From contig CP126120.1 in the NCBI GenBank assembly GCA_030123585.1, positions 2,791,001 to 2,855,000 of the forward strand: 64,000 nt of DNA. Reading direction: 5' to 3'. Positions 18,915-28,300 of this stretch are shown piece after piece (the first letter of the stretch is position 1; each line of letters opens with the position of its first letter). The DNA is from Rhodanobacteraceae bacterium. GTDB lineage: Bacteria; Pseudomonadota; Gammaproteobacteria; Xanthomonadales; Rhodanobacteraceae. The notes beneath the pieces were generated by a model. That model had not been told where the DNA came from. It saw only the letters and a list, made by a program, of their open reading frames with translations, and did no database searches. The translations under genes were made by a program, and so were the position numbers.

Positions 18915-19700
18915 GTGGTCAAGCCGCTGCCCCGCTTGAAGCTGCAGGGGTTCAACAACCTCACCAAGGCGCTCAGCTTCAACATCTACGACATCTGTTA
19001 CGCGGTCACCAAGGACCAGCGCGACCGCTACATCGATTACATCGATGAGGCCTACGATGCCGACCGCCTGACCCAGATCCTCACGGACGTGGCCGAGATC
19101 ATCGGCGCCAACATCCTCAACATCGCGCGCCAGGATTACGACCCCGAGGGCGCCTCGGTGACGATGCTGATTTCCGAGCACCCGGTGGTCGACAAGCTCG
19201 GCAAGGACGTGATCTCCGACGCCGTGGTCGCGCACATGGACAAGTCGCACATCACCGTGCACACCTATCCGGAAACGCATCCGCACAACGGCATCGCGAC
19301 CTTCCGCGCCGACATCGACGTGGCGACCTGCGGGGTGATCTCGCCGCTGAAGGCGTTGAACTACCTGATCGACAGCTTCGAGTCGGACATCGTGACGATG
19401 GACTACCGGGTGCGCGGATTCACCCGCGACATCCACGGCAAGAAGCACTACATCGACCACCGCATCAACTCGATCCAGGAATACCTGGCCAAGCACATCC
19501 GCCAGAAGTACGAGATGTTCGACGTCAACGTGTACCAGGAAAACATGTTCCACACCAAGATGCACGTGAAGGACTTCGACCTCGACACCTACCTGTTCGA
19601 GGCGCACGCGGATGACCTTTCCTTCAAGGACCGCCAGCGCATCGAGGCGCTGCTGAAGCGCGAGATCGAGGAGCTGTTCCACGGCCGCAACTTGATGTAG
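18915..19700 (+). CDS. speD: S-adenosylmethionine decarboxylase proenzyme
   Basis: The 261-residue protein is the E. coli-type SpeD. Self-cleavage occurs before Ser111 ([13 protein letters not shown]), which becomes the pyruvoyl cofactor. It makes decarboxylated AdoMet for spermidine synthesis. The start is GTG at 18915 ([15 protein letters not shown]). The TAG stop is part of a REP-like TGTAGGAGC repeat. It is convergent with coq7. Confidence 0.95.
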   Translation: MVKPLPRLKLQGFNNLTKALSFNIYDICYAVTKDQRDRYIDYIDEAYDADRLTQILTDVAEIIGANILNIARQDYDPEGASVTMLISEHPVVDKLGKDVISDAVVAHMDKSHITVHTYPETHPHNGIATFRADIDVATCGVISPLKALNYLIDSFESDIVTMDYRVRGFTRDIHGKKHYIDHRINSIQEYLAKHIRQKYEMFDVNVYQENMFHTKMHVKDFDLDTYLFEAHADDLSFKDRQRIEALLKREIEELFHGRNLM

Positions 19701-19778
19701 GAGCGAGCGTGCTCGCGATCCGTTGCGCGGGGTCGCTGCCGGGGCGCCGCCAGAGTCGCCTGCACGCAGGCTCCTACA
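19696..19778. repeat. TGTAGGAGC REP-like pair between speD and coq7
   Basis: Inverted arms TGTAGGAGC (19696) and GCTCCTACA (ending 19778) flank a GC-rich centre with inner hairpins such as GAGCGTGCTC. Each arm supplies the TAG stop codon of the convergent gene entering it. Confidence 0.8.
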
Positions 19779-20424
19779 CGCGATACGCAACGGCCTTCAT
19801 CACCGCCGAGGCGCAACGCATCAGCGAAGGAATCGGCGGCGGCAGTTTCGCGCCGCCGCGCGCCAGCGCGTTGTCGGCGTGGCGGGCCTCGTCGGCTTGC
19901 ATCGCGGCGAGGATCGCGCGCGAGCGGGCATCGGCGGCGGGCAGGCGGTTCAGGTGATCGCCCAGGTGCGCTTCGACCTGCCGCTCGGTCTCGACCACGA
20001 AGCCCAGGCTCCAGCGGTCGCCGGCCAGCGCGGCCAGCGCGCCGATCGCGAAGCTGCCCGCGTACCACAGCGGATTGAACAGACTGGGGCGATCATCCAG
20101 CTCGCGCAGCCGTTCGGCGCACCACGCCAGGTGATCGGTTTCCTCAGCGGCCGCAGCCTGCAGGTGCGCGCGGGTGGCCGTGTCGCGCGCCAGCACGGCC
20201 TGGCCGTCGTAGAGCGCCTGCGCGCACACCTCGCCGGTGTGGTTCACGCGCATCAGGCCGGCGGCGTGGCGGCGGTCCTCCGCATCGAGTTCGGGCATCG
20301 GCTGCGTTTCGCCGGGAGAGGGGCGTGCGGCGACCGCCGCGCCGGCGACGGTGTCCAGCGCACGCTGGAACCCGCCGAGCACACGGTCGAGCGGGGTGAG
20401 GCGGCGGATATCCTCGGCATTCAC
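19774..20424 (-). CDS. coq7: 3-demethoxyubiquinol 3-hydroxylase (Coq7)
   Basis: The 216-residue ferritin-like di-iron protein has the ligand motifs [41 protein letters not shown] and MQADEARHA. It carries out the last hydroxylation in ubiquinone synthesis. The start is taken as GTG 20424 ([13 protein letters not shown]); longer forms would include the region upstream of rplM and do not match the family. The stop TAG lies in the REP-like arm. Confidence 0.92.
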   Translation of the reverse strand: MNAEDIRRLTPLDRVLGGFQRALDTVAGAAVAARPSPGETQPMPELDAEDRRHAAGLMRVNHTGEVCAQALYDGQAVLARDTATRAHLQAAAAEETDHLAWCAERLRELDDRPSLFNPLWYAGSFAIGALAALAGDRWSLGFVVETERQVEAHLGDHLNRLPAADARSRAILAAMQADEARHADNALARGGAKLPPPIPSLMRCASAVMKAVAYRV

Positions 20425-20641
20425 AGGGCCATTGTCGCGCACCCCGCGTGGGCGAAGGATGAATTTCGTGTGGGGTGCCGGAGCCCGGACGCCGGCCATG
20501 GGGCTGGCGACGAGGGCGGCGATGCTTGCACGAGAACCGGGGTGCCGGTATCCTTGGCGGTCTTTCGTTGCTGCCAACCCCCGTCGCGCCCCCGTGGCGC
20601 GACCCGCCTCACGTGCGGATCAACACATACGGATCGTTCCC

Positions 20642-21070
20642 ATGAAGACGTTCAGCGCCAAGGCCGAGACGGTCAAGCGTGACTGGCACCTCGTCGATGC
20701 CAACGGCAAGACCCTGGGCCGGCTGTGCTCGGAGGTCGCGCGCCGCCTGCGCGGCAAGCACAAGCCGGAATTCACCCCGCACGTGGACACCGGCGACTAC
20801 ATCGTCGTGGTCAATGCCGAAAAGGTCGCGGTGACCGGCAACAAGCTGGATGACAAGCAGTACCACCGCTTCACCGGCTACGTCGGCAACCTCAAGACCA
20901 CCAACCTCAAAGACTTGCTGGCGACCCATCCCGAGCGCGCGATCGAATTCGGCGTCAAGGGCATGCTGCCGAAGAATCCGCTGGGCCGCGCGATGTTCAG
21001 GAAGCTCAAGGTTTATCGCGGCGCCGAGCACCCGCACACCGCACAACAGCCCAAGGCGCTGGAGATCTGA
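20642..21070 (+). CDS. rplM: 50S ribosomal protein L13
   Basis: The 142-residue protein is a complete L13: [20 protein letters not shown] at the start, [35 protein letters not shown] and the HPHTAQQPK end. It is an early-assembling large-subunit protein. It is followed after two bases by rpsI, the universal pairing. Confidence 0.98.
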   Translation: MKTFSAKAETVKRDWHLVDANGKTLGRLCSEVARRLRGKHKPEFTPHVDTGDYIVVVNAEKVAVTGNKLDDKQYHRFTGYVGNLKTTNLKDLLATHPERAIEFGVKGMLPKNPLGRAMFRKLKVYRGAEHPHTAQQPKALEI

Positions 21071-21072
21071 GC

Positions 21073-21468
21073 ATGGCGACCCTGCAACAAAATTCCGGCA
21101 CCGGCCGCCGCAAGACTTCCGCCGCGCGCGTGTTCCTGCGCAAGGGCAACGGCGCGATCGTGGTCAACGGCAAGCCACTGGACCAGTTCTTCGGCCGCGA
21201 AACCTCGCGCATGATCGTGCGTCAGCCGCTGGAACTGACCCAGATGTCCGACAAGTTCGACATCAAGGTGAACGTCGCCGGCGGCGGCATCACCGGTCAG
21301 GCCGGCGCGATCCGCCTCGGCATCGCCCGTGCGCTGGTCGAGTACGACGAAACCTTGAAAGCGCCGCTGCGCCGCGCCGGGTTCATGACCCGCGATGCGC
21401 GTGCGGTCGAGCGCAAGAAGGTTGGTTTGCACAAGGCACGTCGCGCGACGCAGTTCTCCAAGCGTTGA
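21073..21468 (+). CDS. rpsI: 30S ribosomal protein S9
   Basis: The 131-residue protein has [19 protein letters not shown], the [21 protein letters not shown] block and the conserved [11 protein letters not shown] tail that reaches the decoding site. It forms an operon with rplM. Confidence 0.98.
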   Translation: MATLQQNSGTGRRKTSAARVFLRKGNGAIVVNGKPLDQFFGRETSRMIVRQPLELTQMSDKFDIKVNVAGGGITGQAGAIRLGIARALVEYDETLKAPLRRAGFMTRDARAVERKKVGLHKARRATQFSKR

Positions 21469-21649
21469 CGGGCGGTCGAGAGCTGCCGCGTTCGGCAGCT
21501 GGCGCGCTGGCGGAGTTCGAACCGCTCAAGTGCTGACGCGTACGCTCCGCTTGCTGCGCTCTGGCGCTAGTGGTCTGCCTTTGCTCGCCATGCTTTTCGA
21601 TCCGCTCTAGAATGAAGCCCACGGCAGGATGCCCGGTTTCGCTCATTGA

Positions 21650-21724
21650 AGCCCCGTCGCCAAGTGGTAAGGCACCTGACTCTGACTCAGGCATTCGGAG
21701 GTTCGAATCCTTCCGGGGCTGCCA
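21650..21724 (+). tRNA. tRNA-Gln (anticodon CTG)
   Basis: The cloverleaf folds cleanly. The acceptor stem is AGCCCCG with CGGGGCT. The D arm is GCCAAGTGGTAAGGC. The anticodon stem CCTGA/TCAGG has loop CTCTGAC, anticodon CTG. The T arm is GGAGG-TTCGAAT-CCTTC. The discriminator is G and CCA is encoded. It reads CAG glutamine codons. Confidence 0.95.
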
Positions 21725-21752
21725 CTTTCAGCCGATCGTGCAAATCGGCGCA

Positions 21753-21786
21753 ACGATCAACCCGCCTTCCGGCGGGTTGATCGTTT
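21753..21786 (+). terminator. Intrinsic terminator after tRNA-Gln
   Basis: A perfect 14-bp stem (ACGATCAACCCGCC with GGCGGGTTGATCGT) around a TTCC loop is followed by TT. It lies 28 bp after the tRNA and should end the tRNA transcript. Confidence 0.85.
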
Positions 21787-21912
21787 CTGGCTCCGGCCGT
21801 GGCGAGTTGCCGCGAACTGTGAAGAAACGCTGGTCTCCGATCCGGTCCCGGGCGTATCGTCTCATCGTCGCCATTCCGGCGACGTCCCCTGACCTGACAC
21901 AGGAGAAAGACC

Positions 21913-22350
21913 ATGAACGTATCGATGGAGGCACCCCGCACCCCGCAGCATGACCTCGTGGCGATGGCGGCCGCCCTGCGCGGCGCGTTGTTGCAGCGTG
22001 TCGAACAAGGCATCCGGTCGAGCGGCTTGACCAATTACTTCTTCTACCTCGTGGCCAAGCGGCTGACGTTCGCCGGGCCGTTGACTGGCACGGCTCTTGC
22101 CGAGCAGTTGCGCCTGAACCCGCGTGACGTCGGGGACAGCCTGCACGCGATGCTGGAGCGGGGCATGGTGGTGGCCCGGGAGAACGATGCCTGGCAGATC
22201 ACCGACGCCGGACGCAAGGCGTTGACCGCCGCCAACGACAGCGGCGAGCAGGTGCTGGACGACATCCGCAATGCCATCGGCGCGGAGGCTTGCGATCGCC
22301 TGGTGACCGGCATGCGCGAAGCGTTGGCGGCGTTGCGCAAGGCCGCGTAG
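21913..22350 (+). CDS. Winged-helix (MarR-like) DNA-binding protein
   Basis: The 145-residue protein has a predicted winged helix-turn-helix in its middle: GPLTGTALAEQLRLNPRDVGDSLHAMLERGMVVAREND followed by ITDAGRKALTA, which is the wing-to-helix pattern of MarR-type regulators. The N-terminal helix FFYLVAKRLT and the C-terminal helix fit a dimerisation role. Its target genes are unknown. An AGGAGAAAG ribosome site precedes the ATG. Confidence 0.7.
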   Translation: MNVSMEAPRTPQHDLVAMAAALRGALLQRVEQGIRSSGLTNYFFYLVAKRLTFAGPLTGTALAEQLRLNPRDVGDSLHAMLERGMVVARENDAWQITDAGRKALTAANDSGEQVLDDIRNAIGAEACDRLVTGMREALAALRKAA

Positions 22351-22396
22351 CTTCACATCGATTGGCGCGCAGAAAGAGGGAGCCTCTGCTTTTGCT

Positions 22397-22446
22397 CGTC
22401 ATTCCGGGGCCGCCGCGGCTTTTTCGCGGCGGAACCCGGAATCCAG
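22397..22446. repeat. ATTCCGGG palindrome, copy 2
   Basis: CGTCATTCCGGGGCCGCCGC and GCGGCGGAACCCGGAATCCA form a hairpin around a CTTTTT centre between the convergent HTH gene and rpiA. It is the same family as 16345. Confidence 0.75.
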
Positions 22447-22595
22447 TGCCTTTGCATGTTTGCTGGTTACATCCAAGACACTGAATAGACTCGCGCCATC
22501 CTCCGTGGCGTTCGCCGGCCGCCTCCGCCATTCGCGTTGGCTATCCTGCCAACGCAGTCCGCTTTCGCGGGATGACGAGATTGATCAGGGTCCCC

Positions 22596-23240
22596 CTAGA
22601 ATCTCCTGCCGTCGCCCACCAGCACCACATCCGCAGGCCGGTGCGCGAACAAGCCCACCGTCACCACGCCGGTGATCTGGTTCCATTCCGATTCGAGCGC
22701 CGCCGGATCCTCGATGCGCAAGCCATGCACGTCGAGGATCCAGTTGCCGTTGTCGGTGACGCAACCCTGCCGCCACACCGGCGTGCCGCCGCGGCGTTCG
22801 ATTTCGCGCGCGACGTAGCTGCGCGCCATCGGGATCACCTCGATGGGGAGAGGGAATTTACCGAGCACATCGACGCATTTGTGCGCGTCCACGATGCACA
22901 CGAACTGCTTCGCCAGCGCGGCGAGGATCTTCTCGCGCGTCAACGCGGCGCCGCCGCCCTTGATCAGGCAGCGGCGCGGGTCGCACTCATCCGCGCCATC
23001 CACGTACAACGGGATTTCGCCGACCGCGTTCGGGTCCAGCACCGGGATGCCGATCTCGCGCAGCAGCTTGCTGGATTGCTCCGAGCTCGAGACCGCGCCG
23101 TCGATGCGTTGCCTGATCCTGCCCAGCGCGTCGATGAAATGCTTGACCGTCGAGCCGGTGCCGACGCCGATGACCGTGTGGTCGCCGACGAACTCGATCG
23201 CGGCCTCGCCGGCCGCGCGTTTCTGCGTTTCGATGTCCAT
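22596..23240 (-). CDS. rpiA: Ribose-5-phosphate isomerase A
   Basis: The 214-residue protein has [17 protein letters not shown], the catalytic [27 protein letters not shown] with Asp and Glu, and FPLPIEVIP. It interconverts ribose-5-phosphate and ribulose-5-phosphate. The start at 23240 follows a GGGGGAA ribosome site. It lies 23 bp downstream of the EVE-domain gene on the same strand. Confidence 0.96.
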   Translation of the reverse strand: MDIETQKRAAGEAAIEFVGDHTVIGVGTGSTVKHFIDALGRIRQRIDGAVSSSEQSSKLLREIGIPVLDPNAVGEIPLYVDGADECDPRRCLIKGGGAALTREKILAALAKQFVCIVDAHKCVDVLGKFPLPIEVIPMARSYVAREIERRGGTPVWRQGCVTDNGNWILDVHGLRIEDPAALESEWNQITGVVTVGLFAHRPADVVLVGDGRRF

Positions 23241-23263
23241 GCTTCCCCCGGTTGTTCGGATAT

Positions 23264-23713
23264 TCATTCCAGCGCCAGGATGGCGTCCCATTGCTTGTCG
23301 CTGACCGGCAGCACCGACAGCCGGTTGCCGCGCTGCGTGAGCGCGAAGTCGCCGAGCCCCTTGAGCGCCTTGATCTCGTCGAGCGTGATCACGCGCTTGA
23401 GCTTGCGCACGAAACGCACGTCCACCAGCGTCCAGCGCGGGTTGCCGCGATCGCTGCCCGCGTCGAAGTATTCATCCTTCGGATCGAATTGGCTCGGATC
23501 GGGATACGGCACGCTGGTCACCTTCGCGAGGCCGGCCACGCCGGGCACGGCGCAACTCGAGTGGTAGATCATCACCTCGTCGCCGCGTGCCATCGCGCGG
23601 ATGAAGTTGCGCGCCTGGTAATTGCGCACGCCGTTCCAGGGTTCGACGCGGCGCTGTTTCAGGTCGTCGATCGAGAAAACATCCGGTTCGGTTTTCATCA
23701 ACCAGCGTGGCAT
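23264..23713 (-). CDS. EVE-domain protein
   Basis: The 149-residue protein is a stand-alone EVE domain: [50 protein letters not shown] and the YFD..S...PRW block. EVE domains are PUA-like and bind modified bases in DNA or RNA. The cellular role of the bacterial single-domain form is unclear. It sits between the cyclo-ligase gene (8 bp away) and rpiA. Confidence 0.9.
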   Translation of the reverse strand: MPRWLMKTEPDVFSIDDLKQRRVEPWNGVRNYQARNFIRAMARGDEVMIYHSSCAVPGVAGLAKVTSVPYPDPSQFDPKDEYFDAGSDRGNPRWTLVDVRFVRKLKRVITLDEIKALKGLGDFALTQRGNRLSVLPVSDKQWDAILALE

Positions 23714-23721
23714 GGCTTAGG

Positions 23722-24324
23722 TCATGACGTGGCGGTGGTGGTGCAGGCTATCAGTTCTTCCTCGGTCGCGACGTAATCGAGCGGCACGTCCCAGGCCTCG
23801 GCGGGCACGGCATCGACCTGCTGAAAGGCATAGCCGACGCCCACCAGCAACGGGCGCGCGGGCCGCGGCGCGGCGTGCAGGAACGCAAGGGTCGCGTCGT
23901 ACCAGCCGCCGCCGGTGCCGAGGCGATGGCCCGATCGGTCGAAGGCGAGTAGCGGCAGCAGGATCACATCCATGTCGCGCGCGTCGCGCCGTTCGGCAGG
24001 CGGAACCGCGGGCTCGGGAATGCCGAAACGGTTGCCCTGCAGCGCCGCGCCGTCGCGGTATTCGGCGAATTGCAGCAGGCGCGTTTCGCCCAGCACCGGC
24101 AGGAAGTAGTGCTGGCCGCGCCGCTTCAGCAAGGCGACCGCGAGGTTGAGCGGCAGTTCGCCGCGCACGGCCCAGTAGCCGGCGATGTTCGCGTCGGTGA
24201 GGAATTCGGGCAGGGCTTCCAGGCTGCGCAACACGCCGGCCGCGGCTTCGACGCGCTGGCGCGCTCCCAGTTCGTTGCGCCGCACCGACATCCGTGCGCG
24301 CAGCAGGGCGCGGCCGTCATTCAT
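23722..24324 (-). CDS. fau: 5-formyltetrahydrofolate cyclo-ligase
   Basis: The 200-residue protein contains the ATP/folate-binding signature GTGGGWYDATLAFL and LLPLLAFDRSGHRLG. It converts 5-formyl-THF to 5,10-methenyl-THF. Its place just downstream of the 6S RNA gene and zapA is the classical gammaproteobacterial arrangement. The start at 24324 is preferred; a Met four codons earlier is possible. Confidence 0.93.
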   Translation of the reverse strand: MNDGRALLRARMSVRRNELGARQRVEAAAGVLRSLEALPEFLTDANIAGYWAVRGELPLNLAVALLKRRGQHYFLPVLGETRLLQFAEYRDGAALQGNRFGIPEPAVPPAERRDARDMDVILLPLLAFDRSGHRLGTGGGWYDATLAFLHAAPRPARPLLVGVGYAFQQVDAVPAEAWDVPLDYVATEEELIACTTTATS

Positions 24325-24403
24325 GTGGAGGCACATGACATGGGCAGGCAGACTCCCGGATTGCGCTGTGCTTCATCCGGGCTACCTGCTTATCGGCTCT
24401 CAT

Positions 24404-24473
24404 GCGAAGCGGCTGTCGATCTCTTGGTCGAAGCGGCTGTGGTGAAAAGTCAGGACATGGAAGTCCGTTCTGG
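24404..24473 (+). repeat. Dispersed repeat, copy 2 (hairpin GGAC/GTCC)
   Basis: It aligns with 7672-7740. It contains two CGAAGCGGCTGT motifs about 24 bp apart, then AAAAGTCAG, the hairpin GGACATGGAAGTCC and CGTTCTGG. Confidence 0.6.
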
Positions 24474-24523
24474 TGGTAGTTGACCGAAGGCTTCGTGGCG
24501 CATGGTGCGTTCCAATAACGCCG

Positions 24524-24583
24524 CGATCAGGGACGATCGCAAAAACAAATCCACGATCACGGACGATCGCAAAAACAAGTGGC
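24524..24583. repeat. Two 30-bp tandem copies 3' of 6S RNA
   Basis: The core GACGATCGCAAAAACAA occurs at 24532 and again exactly 30 bp later. Read on the 6S strand this gives TTGTTTTTGCGATCGTC twice, the first directly after the 6S terminal stem. Confidence 0.85.
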
Positions 24584-24773
24584 GTCCTCCGCGATGCCGA
24601 TGCGCGCCGAGCGACCCTGATCCTCAAGGATCACGTGGGCGGGCTCACCGGGTTTCAGGCTTTCCGCTCGCGGCGGACTTGCACAACGATCCGGTTTCCG
24701 CCGGCCCCAGGTCGTACATTAGGAACAAGGCACATTGCTAGAGGCGCGCTGTCGTTCACCGCAGGGGACGCCA
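24580..24773 (-). ncRNA. ssrS: 6S RNA
   Basis: The position between zapA and the cyclo-ligase gene, on the same strand as both, is the conserved place of ssrS. A terminal stem TGGCGTCC (24766-24773) with GGACGCCA (24580-24587) closes about 194 nt, close to the 184 nt of E. coli 6S. Inside, the sequence has the CCCCTGCGGTG start and paired GC-rich arms expected around the open central bubble. 6S RNA mimics an open promoter and holds sigma-70 RNA polymerase in stationary phase. A T-rich stretch follows the 3' end. Confidence 0.85.
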
Positions 24774-24779
24774 GCATGG

Positions 24780-25085
24780 TCATTCTACGGGCGCGTCGAG
24801 GGCGGCTTCAAGCTTGCGCCGCAGCATCGCGATCTGCTCGCCGGCGTTGCTGGACAGCGTTTGTTGGCTGCGTCGCAACATCAGCAGTTCGTGGGTGACG
24901 TCGAGCGCCGCGAGCACCGCGATGCGGTCGTAGCCGGGACTGCGCGAAGCGTGCCGGATCTCGCGCATCTTGCGGTTCAGGTGCTCCACGGCCGACAGCA
25001 AACCTTCGCGTTCGTCGGGCTTGCAGCCGACCAGGAATTCGCGATCCAGCAGCTTGACGGTGACGGTGACGGTTTCGTCGCCCAT
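24780..25085 (-). CDS. zapA: Cell division protein ZapA
   Basis: The 101-residue protein has the ZapA pattern: VTVTVKLLDREFLVGCKPDEREGL, then LNRKMREIRHASRS, IAVLAALDVTHELL and a C-terminal coiled coil. It cross-links FtsZ filaments at mid-cell. The 6S RNA starts about 7 bp after its stop, so it is probably processed from or promoted at the zapA end. Confidence 0.92.
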   Translation of the reverse strand: MGDETVTVTVKLLDREFLVGCKPDEREGLLSAVEHLNRKMREIRHASRSPGYDRIAVLAALDVTHELLMLRRSQQTLSSNAGEQIAMLRRKLEAALDAPVE

Positions 25086-25093
25086 TGCGGTGT

Positions 25094-25321
25094 TCAATTG
25101 GCGTTCTCGAGCGATTTCAGGCGTTCGATCATGGCTTCGACCCGTGCGCGCGCCTGTTCGTTGCGGGTCATCAGCGCGGCGCGTTCGCTGGCCAGTTGGT
25201 CGCGGCCGCGGCGCAGGCTGGCGTTTTCCTCGGCGAGCCGGCGCAGGCGATCGAGCGCGGCGTCCAGCGCCCGCGACAGGGCGGCAAGTTCGTCTTCGAC
25301 GGAGCGGGCTTGGGTTTCCAT
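25094..25321 (-). CDS. TIGR02449-family coiled-coil protein, ZapB-like
   Basis: The 75-residue protein is almost wholly a coiled coil, with heptads through ELAALSRALDAALDRLRRL and LASERAALMTRNEQA. Small proteins of this kind precede zapA in many gammaproteobacteria. A role with ZapA at the division site, similar to ZapB, is inferred. It is 8 bp upstream of zapA. Confidence 0.8.
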   Translation of the reverse strand: METQARSVEDELAALSRALDAALDRLRRLAEENASLRRGRDQLASERAALMTRNEQARARVEAMIERLKSLENAN

Positions 25322-25359
25322 GCGATGAATATACGGGAAAAGCCGATGCGCGGTGCAAA

Positions 25360-28300
25360 TCAGGTAACACCGACGCCGGCCGCGGCGTGGCGGTCGAGAA
25401 AATCCAGGCAGGCTTCGGCCGACAGCGGCCGCGACAGCCAGTAACCCTGGATTTCGTCGCAGCGCTGCGTGCGCAGGAAGGCGAGCTGTTCGGCGGTCTC
25501 CACGCCCTCGGCCACCACCTTGATCTGCAACGAGTGCGCCATCGCGATGATGGTCGAGGTGATCGCGGCGTCGTCGGGATCGGTGGTGACGTCGCCCACG
25601 AACTCCTGGTCGATCTTCAAGGTGTCGATCGGCAGCCGCTTCAAATAGGCCAGCGAGGAATAGCCGGTGCCGAAGTCGTCGATCGCGAGGCGGGTGCCGA
25701 TGGATTTCAGTTCACCCAGCAGGCGAACCGATTGCTCGGCGTTGGCCATGACCATGCTTTCGGTCAATTCCAGTTCCACCTGGTTGGGCGTCACGTCGTG
25801 TTCGGCCAGCAGGTCGCAGATGTGCGAGGTCAGGTCGGGGCGGTTCAACTGCGCCGCCGAGAGGTTGATCGCCATGGTCAGATGGTGATGGCCGTTTTCG
25901 CGGAAGCGGCGCAGGTCGGCGCACGCGGTCGCGAACACGTAGGCGCTGATCTCGTGGATCTGTCCCGTTTCCTCGGCCAGCGGAATGAACACGCTGGGCG
26001 GGATTTCGCCGAGCTCGCGGTTGTGCCAGCGCAGCAGCGCTTCCATGCCGGTGATCTTGCCGTCGCGGATCGCCATCTTGGGCTGGTAGACCAGCCGCAG
26101 TTCGCCGCGGTCCAGCGCGCGCCGCAGTTCGTTGACCAGGGTGGCGTGGTCGCGCGCGCGCGCGTCCATGCCGGGGTGGTACACCGCCCAGGTGTTGCGG
26201 CCCACGGCCTTGGCCTGGTACATCGCGGTGTCGGCGCACTTCAGCAGGTCCGCCGGGGTCTGGCCGTGGTCGGGGTACATCGCGATGCCGATCGACGGCG
26301 AGATCACGGTTTCCTGGGTGCCACTGACCGGCAGCGGTCTGGCGAAGGCGTGGATCAGCCGCTGCGCCATTTCTTCCGCGCCGCGCACGTCGGCGAGGTC
26401 TTCCAGCACCACCGTGAACTCGTCGCCGCCGAGGCGCGCGACCACGTCGTTCTCGCGCACGCACTGGCGCAGGCGCGCGCCGGCGGCCTTGAGGGTGCGG
26501 TCGCCCGCGGTGTGGCCGAGCGAATCGTTGACGTGCTTGAAGCGGTCGAGGTCGAGGAACAGCAGCCCGACCTTGTGGTTGCTGCGGCGCGCGTTGATCA
26601 CCGCGGCGCCGAGGCGCTCGCCCAGCAGCGCGCGGTTGGGCAGGCCGGTCAGGGTGTCGTAGTTGGCGAGGTAGCGCAGTTCCTGCTCGGCGCGCTTGCG
26701 GTCGGTGATGTCGGTGAGCACGCCGATCATGTGGGTGCGCTGGCCAGCCGCGTCGCACACCTCGTTGAGTTCCACCCAGCACAGGAATTCCTCGCCGTCC
26801 TTGCGGCGCTGCCACAGCTCGCCGCGCCAGTGGCCGGTCTCGGCCAGCACCTGGCGCAGGTGGGTGTAGCTGTCGGGGGCGTGGCGGCTGCCGTTGAGGA
26901 TGGACGCATCATGGCCCAGCACCTCGTGCTCGGCGTAGCCGGTCATGCGGGTGAACGCGGGGTTGACCGACATGAAGCGGAAATCGAGGTCGGTCACCGT
27001 GACCGCCTCGCTCATGTTGCGGATCACTTCCGAGGCGATGCGGCGGTCGCGGTCGGCGGCGCGGATCGCGCTGATGTCGCGTTCGGTGCCGCACACGCGC
27101 AGCGGCTTGCCGGCTTCGTCGCGCTCGACGATCTTGCCGCGCGAAATCACCCAGGTCCATTCGTCGTCGCGGCCGCGCACCCGGTGCTCGACCTCGAAGT
27201 GTTCGCTGCCGCCCGCGAGGTGTTCGGCCAGCGCGTGGTCGAGGTTGGCCAAGTCGTCGGGGTGCACCATGGTGTGGCGCCATTCGTCGGCCGGCACCGA
27301 ACGCTCGTGGTGGCCACCGGGCACGCCTTCCGGGCCGAGGCGGAGGATCGTGCCACGCTCGAGATCCCAGTCCCAGAACTCGTCGCCAGATCCCCACAGG
27401 GCCTGGCGCAGGCGTCCTTCGCGCACACTCAACTGGCGGCGGTGGCGGACCTGTTCGAGGTGATGGTTGCGCCAGCCCAGCAGCGTGATCAGCACCAGGC
27501 AGGCGATCGCCGCGGCATACACGATGCGCATGCCCGGACTCCACCACCACACGTTGTCGACGTGCACGGACAGGCTGGTGGTGCGCCCGGGGCTGTCGTC
27601 GTGCAGGATCGACTGGACTTCGAGCCGATAATTGCCGGGGGCGAGGTTGGTGTAGGCGATGTTGCGGTCGCGGCTGGGAGCGCTCCACCGCGCGTCGCGG
27701 CCCAGCAGGCGGTAGCGGTAACGGTTGTAGCCGGGCGAGGCGAAATTAAGCGAGGCGAACGCCGCGTACAGCGTGCGGTCGTCGGCGCCGATGTTGACCG
27801 TCGCCGTCGGCGACGACGGCATCGGGATCCGGCCCTTGCCGTCATACAGGTCCGTGAAGACGACCGGCGTCGGCGCCGATGCGGGAACGATCTTCGCCGG
27901 ATCGATGATGTCGAACCCGTGGCCGCCGAACAGCAGGCTGCCGTCGGCGTTACGCAGGCAGGCGCCGGAATTGTATTCGCTGCCCTGCAGGCCATCGGTC
28001 ATGCCGAAGCTGCGGACCTGCCCGGTTTTGGGGTCGAGCCGGCCGATGCCGAGGTTGGTCGAGAACCAGATGCGGCCGCCGGCGTCTTCCAGCAGGCAAT
28101 CGATGGTGTTGTCGGGCAGCCCGTCGCTAGGGCCGTAGCGCCGGAAGTGCGCGCCACGGGCATCGATGCCCTGGAGGCGGCTCAACCCCGACAGCGAACC
28201 GGCCCACACCCGTCCCTCGCGATCGATCAGGAGGCTGATCACGGCGTGTCCGGCCAGCGAGTCGTTGTGCTCCGGGATCTCGCGGAAACTGCGAATCTCG

